Source of the DNA: Gammaproteobacteria bacterium
Lineage (GTDB): Bacteria; Pseudomonadota; Gammaproteobacteria; Arenicellales; JAJDZL01
Direction of reading: 5' to 3'
Length of the DNA: 64,000 bases
NCBI GenBank assembly: GCA_022823625.1
Contig: JAJEHQ010000025.1
Span: 1 to 64,000 of the forward strand
How positions within the stretch are numbered: the first letter of the stretch is position 1; each line of letters begins with the position of its first letter. A model generated the notes under the pieces. That model was not told the origin of the DNA. It saw nothing but the letters and a program-made list of their open reading frames with translations, and did not search any database. Made by a program: the position numbers and the translations under genes. This document shows positions 57,504 through 64,000 of the stretch, piece after piece.

Positions 57504-58955
57504 GTGAACACTTCAACCGCCCAAGACATTAGTGAATTTGTCGGCCGTGAGTACAAGGAAGGCTTTACAACAGATATTGAATCTGATACTTTTCCGCCCG
57601 GTTTGGATGAAGACGTTGTCATCGCACTATCAGAAAAGAAAAATGAACCTCGGTTCATGACGGACTGGCGGCTGAAGGCATTTGCCCGCTGGAAAAAAAT
57701 GCAGGAACCCGTCTGGGCACACGTGAATTACACCCCGATCGACTATCAGTCGATCAGTTATTATTCTGCTCCCAAGTCTGATGCTGACCGTCCGAAAAGC
57801 CTGGATGAGGTGGACCCGAAACTGCTTGAAACCTACGAAAAGCTCGGAATTCCGCTATCGGAACAAAAAATGCTGGCGGGTGTTGCAGTTGATGCCGTGT
57901 TCGACAGTGTTTCAGTAGCAACAACGTTCAAGAAAACACTGGCAGATGCCGGAGTTATTTTCTGCTCATTCTCTGAAGCTGTTCAGGAATATCCGGAACT
58001 TGTTAAGAAATATCTGGGTACAGTCGTGCCGTCAGGAGACAATTTTTTCGCGGCATTGAATTCGGCGGTCTTTAGCGATGGATCATTTGTCTATATCCCG
58101 AAAGGCGTGCGCTGCCCAATGGAACTTTCGACCTACTTTCGAATCAATGCAATGAACACAGGTCAGTTTGAGAGAACACTGATCGTCGCCGATGAAGGCA
58201 GTTATGTCAGTTACCTCGAAGGCTGTACCGCACCGATGCGCGACGAGAATCAACTGCATGCAGCAGTTGTTGAACTGGTTGCCATGAAAGATGCAGAAAT
58301 CAAGTATTCGACTGTGCAGAATTGGTATCCAGGTGACGAAGAAGGTCGCGGTGGTATCTACAACTTCGTCACAAAACGCGGAGCCTGTCGCGGTGATAAT
58401 GCGAAGATTTCGTGGACCCAAGTCGAAACAGGTTCGGCAATTACCTGGAAGTACCCGAGTGTGATGCTTGAAGGTGACCGCTCAATCGGTGAATTTTATT
58501 CAGTGGCACTCACTAACAATTACCAGCAGGCCGATACCGGTACCAAGATGGTTCATATCGGAAAAGACACTTCAAGCACAATTATCTCCAAGGGAGTCTC
58601 GGCCGGCAAAGGCCAAAACTCATACCGCGGGCTCGTGCGAATCTTGAAAGGTGCGGCTAATGCCCGCAATTATTCGCAGTGTGACTCACTGTTGATGGGA
58701 GATAAGTGTGGGGCACACACGTTTCCATATATCGAAGTCAAGAATCCAAGCGCCAAAGTAGAACATGAAGCCACAACTTCGCGAATCAGCGAAGACCAAC
58801 TGTTTTACTGCAAGCAGCGCGGACTTTCAGAAGAGGACTCGGTGTCCATGATCGTAAATGGCTTCTGTAAGGAAGTCTTCAAGGAATTACCGATGGAGTT
58901 CGCAGTCGAAGCGCAGAAACTGCTGGGCATCAGTTTGGAAGGCGCTGTCGGTTAA
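57504..58955 (+). CDS. sufB: Fe-S cluster assembly protein SufB
   Basis: A 483-residue SufB, scaffold subunit of the SufBC2D complex that builds Fe-S clusters. It carries the usual [38 protein letters not shown] and [20 protein letters not shown] segments. GTG start at 57504 with AAGGA ten bases upstream. It is the first structural gene after iscR. Confidence 0.96.
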   Translation: MNTSTAQDISEFVGREYKEGFTTDIESDTFPPGLDEDVVIALSEKKNEPRFMTDWRLKAFARWKKMQEPVWAHVNYTPIDYQSISYYSAPKSDADRPKSLDEVDPKLLETYEKLGIPLSEQKMLAGVAVDAVFDSVSVATTFKKTLADAGVIFCSFSEAVQEYPELVKKYLGTVVPSGDNFFAALNSAVFSDGSFVYIPKGVRCPMELSTYFRINAMNTGQFERTLIVADEGSYVSYLEGCTAPMRDENQLHAAVVELVAMKDAEIKYSTVQNWYPGDEEGRGGIYNFVTKRGACRGDNAKISWTQVETGSAITWKYPSVMLEGDRSIGEFYSVALTNNYQQADTGTKMVHIGKDTSSTIISKGVSAGKGQNSYRGLVRILKGAANARNYSQCDSLLMGDKCGAHTFPYIEVKNPSAKVEHEATTSRISEDQLFYCKQRGLSEEDSVSMIVNGFCKEVFKELPMEFAVEAQKLLGISLEGAVG

Positions 58956-59009
58956 GCAGCCGCCTTCCTTTCTCAAGAACACAACCACCATACAAGAGGC
59001 TTGACAAGA

Positions 59010-59777
59010 ATGCTGTCAATTCGAAACCTGAAAGTTGAAATTGGAGACAAGAAAATTCTGAATGGTATAGATCTCTCCGTCAATGCTGGCGAGATTCATG
59101 CCATTATGGGACCCAACGGGTCCGGTAAAAGTACCTTGGCAAATGTGATCACCGGCAAGATGGAGGAAAACATCTCCGGCACCGTTGAGTATCAGGGCTA
59201 CGATCTGCTGGAACTCGATCCTGAGGAACGTGCTCGGGAAGGTATATTTCTCGCCTTTCAGCATCCGACTGAAATTCCTGGTGTGAACAACATATATCTC
59301 ATCAAGGCGGCAGTCAACGCATTGCGCAAACACCACGGTGAGCCGGAAGTGGATGCAATTGATTTTCTGAAACTGATTCGAGCAAAGATGAAACTTCTCG
59401 AAATCAACGAATCATTTCTATACCGATCAGTAAATGACGGATTTTCTGGCGGTGAGAAAAAAAGGAACGAAATTCTTCAGATGCTGATGCTGGAACCGCA
59501 ACTCGCACTACTCGACGAAACAGATTCAGGACTCGATATTGATGCGCTTAAAGTTGTATCGCGCGGCGTCAACTCTCTGGCTGATGACGGTCGCTCAATC
59601 ATCATCGTTACTCACTTTCCCAGAATTCTAGAATACATCGTTCCCGACCGCGTCCATGTCCTGCTGAACGGGAAGATTGTGCACTCAGGCGACAAGGACA
59701 CCGCACATGATCTAGAAAAGTATGGCTACACTTGGGTGACCGAGAGAATCAACAATCCGAGCGAGGCTGTAGCATGA
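59010..59777 (+). CDS. sufC: Fe-S cluster assembly ATPase SufC
   Basis: A 255-residue ABC-type ATPase that drives the SufBC2D complex. Walker A GPNGSGKST, signature FSGGEKKRNEILQM and Walker B LALLDETDSGLD are typical. The ATG at 59010 gives MLSIRNLKVEIGD; the open frame begins at a TTG at 59001. It overlaps sufD by four bases (ATGA). Confidence 0.95.
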   Translation: MLSIRNLKVEIGDKKILNGIDLSVNAGEIHAIMGPNGSGKSTLANVITGKMEENISGTVEYQGYDLLELDPEERAREGIFLAFQHPTEIPGVNNIYLIKAAVNALRKHHGEPEVDAIDFLKLIRAKMKLLEINESFLYRSVNDGFSGGEKKRNEILQMLMLEPQLALLDETDSGLDIDALKVVSRGVNSLADDGRSIIIVTHFPRILEYIVPDRVHVLLNGKIVHSGDKDTAHDLEKYGYTWVTERINNPSEAVA

Positions 59778-61117
59778 AAGAAAGCCCACTGACCGGTCAC
59801 TTGCTTGGGCTTCATGAGGAACTTTCGGGTGGTTTGCCAGGAGCCCAGGACGCGACTGTTGCCGCAATACGTCAACGCGCCATTACCCGACTGACCGAAA
59901 TTGGTCTGCCCAAAATAACTGACGAAGCTTGGCGTTATACCAACATTCGCGCGTTTGACAAAGTTGCATTCAGACCTACTGCTGAATCCAATGCTGCGCT
60001 GACGAAGCAGGATATTGCAGTACTGGAAATTCCATCATTGGTCCGATATCGCATCGTTGTTCTGGATGGCTGGGTTAGCGAGGCGCATAGCACCCTTGAT
60101 GAGTTGCCAGAAGGCGTAGAATTTAACCGCCTTAAAAATGTGCTTGAAGGAAGTACTGATTCAGAGACAATTCAAATCCTTGAAGATCGAACGGCGCGTG
60201 CCGGGCACGGATTCGAAGCGTTGAACTCTGCTTTCGCGGCAGATGGAGTAGTACTGCGATTGCAAGCCGGACTAAAACTCGACAAGCCTCTCGAAATTTT
60301 GCACATTACTCAAAACGATGCCAGTTCGCGTCTCGCCAATATCAATCACCGCATCACACTGGAAAAAGGCGCCAAACTAAACCTGATCGAGCGCTACGTC
60401 TCAATGGCTGAAACCCGACACATGACGAACGCATCAGTTCGTATTGATCTTGCGGAGTCCGCTCAACTTAGCCACTACCGTATTCAAGATGAAAGTGATG
60501 CTGCAATGCACATCGGTTATGCCACCGCCAGACAAGACTCAGGCAGCTGTTACCAGATATTCTCCATATCACTAGGCTCGCTGCTTGACCGTCACGAAGT
60601 CTGTCAAAGCCTGGAAGGTGCCGACGCGCACTGCGAAATGAAAGGGCTCTATATCGGCCGCGGCAAACAGCACATCGATAACTACACCACTGTCGTGCAT
60701 GCTTCACCGGATGCCAGCAGTGACGAATTTTACAAAGGTATTCTGAATGATCGCTCGCGGGCTGTGTTTCACGGCAGAATCCGGGTTGATCCAGATGCAC
60801 AGCATACTGACGCTCAACAGCAAAATCGAAATTTGCTACTGTCAACAAACGCCGAAGCGGATACCAAACCGCAGCTCGAAATATATGCGGATGATGTCAA
60901 ATGCTCTCACGGTGCCACAGTCGGTTACCTGGAAACCGATGCGATCTTTTACCTTCGAAGCCGCGGTCTTAGCGAAGCGGAAGCTCGTACGATCCTCACA
61001 GAAGCATTCGCCGCGGAAATTCTGGACCAAATTGAACTGCCACCCGTTCGGGAATTCCTTCTCGAACTCGTACGTGACAAACTTGTCGGCAACCACAATC
61101 TTAAGGAGGCGGCATGA
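59774..61117 (+). CDS. sufD: Fe-S cluster assembly protein SufD
   Basis: A 447-residue SufD, partner of SufB and SufC in the scaffold complex. The C-terminal beta-helix region contains HGRIRVDPDAQHTDAQQQNRN and DVKCSHGATVGYLE, the conserved SufB/D core with its His and Cys. Start is in the ATGA overlap with sufC. It overlaps sufS by four bases. Confidence 0.93.
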   Translation: MKESPLTGHLLGLHEELSGGLPGAQDATVAAIRQRAITRLTEIGLPKITDEAWRYTNIRAFDKVAFRPTAESNAALTKQDIAVLEIPSLVRYRIVVLDGWVSEAHSTLDELPEGVEFNRLKNVLEGSTDSETIQILEDRTARAGHGFEALNSAFAADGVVLRLQAGLKLDKPLEILHITQNDASSRLANINHRITLEKGAKLNLIERYVSMAETRHMTNASVRIDLAESAQLSHYRIQDESDAAMHIGYATARQDSGSCYQIFSISLGSLLDRHEVCQSLEGADAHCEMKGLYIGRGKQHIDNYTTVVHASPDASSDEFYKGILNDRSRAVFHGRIRVDPDAQHTDAQQQNRNLLLSTNAEADTKPQLEIYADDVKCSHGATVGYLETDAIFYLRSRGLSEAEARTILTEAFAAEILDQIELPPVREFLLELVRDKLVGNHNLKEAA

Positions 61118-62379
61118 GTGAAGTTGCACTCAAGACTCCAACAGAGACCCAGTCCGGAAACTTGCTGGATGTTCAAGAAATTCGCGCTCAATTTCCCATT
61201 CTGGGGGAGATTGTGCACGAAAACACACTAGCCTACCTGGATAATGGAGCAAGCTCCCAAAAGCCGATTGCTGTTACTGAAACTTTGGAACGGTACTATG
61301 CTACACAGCACGCCAACGTTCATCGCGGCGTGCATGAATTAAGTGATCGTGCGACTGAAGCCTACGAGTCAGCTCGTAAAACCGCCTGTAAATTTGTCAA
61401 TGCGAATCGTACGGAAGAAATCATTTTTGTTCGAGGGACGACTGAGGGTCTGAATCTGGTTGCCGAATCCTATGGCCGCTGGAAGCTGCAGCCAGGCGAT
61501 GAGATTCTGGTCAGTGAGATGGAACATCATTCCAATATCGTACCCTGGCAACTCATTGCAGAACGTACTGGCAGCATCGTTCGCATGATTCCGATGAATG
61601 ACAACGGCGAAATCATTCAGGAAGACTACCTAAATCTGCTGAACGACAAAACTCAGATCGTGGCCATTACCTACGTGGCGAACTCTTTAGGTACGGTTAA
61701 CCCAATCAAGGAAATGGTGCGCATGGCGCACGATGCCGGTGCAGTGGTTGTTGTTGACGCTGCTCAGGCTGCACCTCACATTAGCATTGATGTTGTTGAT
61801 CTTGACTGTGATTTTCTCGCACTTTCCGGACACAAAATGTACGCACCAACCGGTATCGGCATTTTGTATGGCAAAGGGGAGCTTCTTGAGGCAATGCCGC
61901 CATACCAAGGTGGCGGTGAAATGATTCGACGCGTATCGTTCGAAGGTTCGACTTATGCAGATATCCCTCACCGTTTTGAAGCGGGTACACCAAACATCGC
62001 AGACGCGGTTGGATTCGGTGCCGCTTGTCAGTTCATGTGGGATATTGGTATTGACGAAATTGCTACACATGAAAAAGAACTACTTGACTACGTGCACAAG
62101 TGTGCAGATCGGTACGAAGACATAAGAATTTACGGTAACGCGAAACACAAGGCCGGTGTGTTCGCCTTCACTCTAGACAAAGTTCATGCACACGATCTGG
62201 GAACCGTTCTCGACCGACAAGGTGTGGCGATCAGGGTCGGACACCACTGTGCCATGCCGGTCATGAAACACTTTAATGTTGCTGCGACTGCACGTGCTTC
62301 GTTTGCAGTCTACAACACGTATGACGAAATCGACCGCATGTTTGAGGCAATCAACTTCGCAAGGGAGCTCTTTGGCTAA
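61114..62379 (+). CDS. sufS: Cysteine desulfurase SufS
   Basis: A 421-residue group II cysteine desulfurase. The PLP lysine is in SGHKMYAPTGIGILYG, and the active-site Cys is in RVGHHCAMPVM. It mobilises sulfur from cysteine for SufU. ATGA overlap with sufD; TAATG overlap with sufU. Confidence 0.95.
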   Translation: MSEVALKTPTETQSGNLLDVQEIRAQFPILGEIVHENTLAYLDNGASSQKPIAVTETLERYYATQHANVHRGVHELSDRATEAYESARKTACKFVNANRTEEIIFVRGTTEGLNLVAESYGRWKLQPGDEILVSEMEHHSNIVPWQLIAERTGSIVRMIPMNDNGEIIQEDYLNLLNDKTQIVAITYVANSLGTVNPIKEMVRMAHDAGAVVVVDAAQAAPHISIDVVDLDCDFLALSGHKMYAPTGIGILYGKGELLEAMPPYQGGGEMIRRVSFEGSTYADIPHRFEAGTPNIADAVGFGAACQFMWDIGIDEIATHEKELLDYVHKCADRYEDIRIYGNAKHKAGVFAFTLDKVHAHDLGTVLDRQGVAIRVGHHCAMPVMKHFNVAATARASFAVYNTYDEIDRMFEAINFARELFG

Positions 62380-62831
62380 TGATGGACGATCTAAAGGCGC
62401 TCTATCAAGAGGTCATCATTGACCACAGCCGAAATCCGCGAAACTTCGGTGCGCTGGAGTCAGCCAACTGTTCGGCAGAAGGCGTCAATCCACTCTGCGG
62501 TGATGAACTGACACTTCAATGCTGGCTCGATGGTAATGATGTGATTCAGGATGTGAAATTTGTTGGACAAGGCTGTGCAATCTCAATCGCGTCAGCGTCC
62601 ATCATGACCGAAATGCTAAAGGGTCTCAAAAAATCAGAAGCTGAGAGTTTGTTTGAAGACTTTCGGGCGCGAGTGACGGGACTGGACGAGTTTCGATCTG
62701 CCGACATTGGCAAACTTGAAGTGCTGAGCGGAGTGCGGGAATTTCCAACTCGAGTCAAGTGTGCCACACTCCCCTGGCATACTGCGATTGCAGCGATCAA
62801 CCGCAGTGAAGAACAAGTCACAACGGAGTAA
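62379..62831 (+). CDS. sufU: SUF-associated sulfur-transfer/scaffold protein SufU
   Basis: A 150-residue SufU. The three cysteines are in NPLCGDEL, GQGCAISIAS and RVKCATLPW; the insertion before the last distinguishes SufU from IscU. In Gram-positives SufU is a zinc protein that relays sulfur from SufS; here it replaces SufE. It shares its ATG with the sufS stop. Confidence 0.92.
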   Translation: MMDDLKALYQEVIIDHSRNPRNFGALESANCSAEGVNPLCGDELTLQCWLDGNDVIQDVKFVGQGCAISIASASIMTEMLKGLKKSEAESLFEDFRARVTGLDEFRSADIGKLEVLSGVREFPTRVKCATLPWHTAIAAINRSEEQVTTE

Positions 62832-62838
62832 TGAGACA

Positions 62839-63276
62839 ATGAGTGGCAACAAACCCCCTAGCGAATCAGGTATTACCGCTGACGATTTTTTCACCGACTT
62901 CCTGAAGTCAGATCAATCTGATTCTGAGGTTCAGAATCTGCCGGAACTGGATCAGCAAACATCCATTACCGACATGGTATTGGAACAGCAAATTGTTGAT
63001 GCACTGCGCAATGTCTACGATCCGGAAATTCCAATCAATATTTATGACCTTGGCCTGATTTATTCGATAAACATTTCTGACAACCGGTCAGTCAATATTG
63101 AGATGACTCTGACGACTCCCGGTTGTCCCGTTGCACAAACGTTTCCGGGTACTGTCGAGTGTGCTATCAAGTGTGTCGATGGTGTCGAAGATGTTCATGT
63201 CGAACTGGTATGGGACCCGCCCTGGACAAAAGATCGAATGAGCGAGGATGCATTACTGAGCCTGGGGCTGTTATAA
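62839..63276 (+). CDS. sufT: SufT-like Fe-S assembly protein (MIP18/DUF59)
   Basis: A 145-residue protein with a MIP18 (DUF59) domain in residues 45-145 (ALRNVYDPEIPINIYDLGLIY; TTPGCPVAQTF; VELVWDPPWTKDRMSEDA) preceded by a polar N-terminal extension. SufT helps mature Fe-S proteins. ATG at 62839 after CGGAGTAATGAGACA; the longer frame from 62761 overlaps sufU. Confidence 0.9.
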   Translation: MSGNKPPSESGITADDFFTDFLKSDQSDSEVQNLPELDQQTSITDMVLEQQIVDALRNVYDPEIPINIYDLGLIYSINISDNRSVNIEMTLTTPGCPVAQTFPGTVECAIKCVDGVEDVHVELVWDPPWTKDRMSEDALLSLGLL

Positions 63277-63297
63277 AAATTCTGTACCTGCGGACCC

Positions 63298-64000
63298 GTG
63301 AAAGTCGTTCTGATCAGCCCTTACGAAATCGGGCGTCAGCCGTTTGCGCTGGCTGAACCGGCAGCCTGGCTGAAACAGGAAGATTTTGATGTAGAGTGTA
63401 TTGATCTCGCGAACCAGCCTTTCGAACCGTCAATATTCGCTGACGCGCGTCTGATTGCGATACATCTCATCATGCATGCAGGTGCACGCCTGGCAGCCGA
63501 AATAATTCCACAAATCAGTAAGGAAGCCCCAAATGCGTCCATCTGTGTTTATGGATTGTATGCACCGGTCAATGATGCCTATTTTCGCTCGCTTGGCTGT
63601 GAATACGTCTTCGGTGGCGAAGCAGAATCTGACCTGCGTTCTCTCTGTCAGGCACTTCGCGAAAAACACCCTACCGATGAGTTTAGACTGACCCGAAATT
63701 CACTGGATAAACAGGAATTCATCACGCCTGACCGTTCGAGTCTGCCCGCGCTTGATCAGTACGCGTCGTTAAGGTTAGCCGATGGTCGTGAAAAAACCGT
63801 CGGCTTTGTAGAAACGACCCGCGGATGCAAACACTTATGCCGACACTGCCCTATCGTACCAGTCTATGCCGGCGTATTTCGAGTCGTTTCAATCGACGTG
63901 GTGATGCAAGACATCCGCCAACAGATGGCGGCAGGTGCACAACACATCTCCTTTGGTGATCCTGATTTCTTGAATGGACCGGGACATGCACGTCGCATAA
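63298..64000 (+). CDS. Radical SAM protein, CUAEP/CCAEP-tail type (partial, C-terminus missing)
   Basis: GTG at 63298 opens a frame running off the window: 234 residues. The N-terminus (KVVLISPYEIGRQPFALAEP) precedes a cobalamin-binding-like Rossmann region (about 1-130), then the radical SAM cysteines in TRGCKHLCRHCPIVPVYAG (Cx3Cx2C, about 176-183) and HISFGDPDFLNGPGHARR. These blocks match my recollection of the family named for a CUAEP or CCAEP C-terminal tail, some with selenocysteine. The tail lies beyond the window. It starts 21 bp after sufT. Confidence 0.8.
   Translation, partial: MKVVLISPYEIGRQPFALAEPAAWLKQEDFDVECIDLANQPFEPSIFADARLIAIHLIMHAGARLAAEIIPQISKEAPNASICVYGLYAPVNDAYFRSLGCEYVFGGEAESDLRSLCQALREKHPTDEFRLTRNSLDKQEFITPDRSSLPALDQYASLRLADGREKTVGFVETTRGCKHLCRHCPIVPVYAGVFRVVSIDVVMQDIRQQMAAGAQHISFGDPDFLNGPGHARRI

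Overview
The window looks like a chromosomal segment of a gammaproteobacterium, probably free-living, aerobic and not a classic laboratory genus. The evidence is the ubiE-ubiJ-ubiB ubiquinone block, dapF followed by xerC, a ZapE/AFG1 ATPase, an IscR-led SUF operon and a metal-cysteine-free type of HemB. Taxonomy is inferred from gene content only. I saw no rRNA, tRNA or CRISPR array.

Layout. (1) 1-11 kb: a truncated peptide-type solute-binding protein, zapE, cysQ, a dienelactone hydrolase, two small proteins, dapF-xerC, an acyl-CoA synthetase broken by an in-frame TAG, and a thiamine-diphosphate enzyme. (2) 11.6-15.5 kb: a K+-dependent-type membrane pyrophosphatase (hppA) convergent with a PPi-type phosphofructokinase (pfp), which suggests a pyrophosphate-based energy economy. 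(3) 15.5-19 kb: a PaeR7I/XhoI-like type II restriction-modification pair in gene-poor flanks. (4) 19-24.2 kb: adk, hemB, a DUF971 protein and ubiEJB, then a convergent copper P-type ATPase. (5) 27-31.8 kb: a polyamine-type ABC transporter (potDABC) and a TauE/SafE permease.

(6) 32.2-56.3 kb: a large catabolic block, bordered on the left by a broken IS5-type transposase and on the right by a broken mcrC. It holds a TorT-like/ribose-type ABC transporter operon with accessory enzymes (DUF1330, carboxymuconolactone-decarboxylase-like, SnoaL-like, RutE-like), DoxX and GST proteins, a three-subunit molybdenum hydroxylase with a CoxG-like protein, an FAH-family hydrolase, a two-domain extradiol dioxygenase, RidA, a cupin-YciI fusion, a GntR/FCD regulator, an RraA-like aldolase, an ALDH7-like dehydrogenase and a complete branched-chain-amino-acid-type ABC transporter with a Tat-exported binding protein. 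Four near-identical 14-bp palindromes, plus a weaker fifth, lie upstream of five transcription units in this block, including the GntR gene itself. I infer a single regulon for uptake, hydroxylation, ring opening and downstream oxidation of an aromatic or N-heterocyclic compound. The substrate is unknown.

(7) 57-64 kb: iscR-sufB-C-D-S-U-T, with a probable type-1 IscR site, followed by the first 703 bp of a radical SAM gene resembling the CUAEP/CCAEP-tail (seleno)protein family. The window ends inside that gene.

Several genes are best started at a codon inside the longest open frame; the coordinates below reflect those choices.
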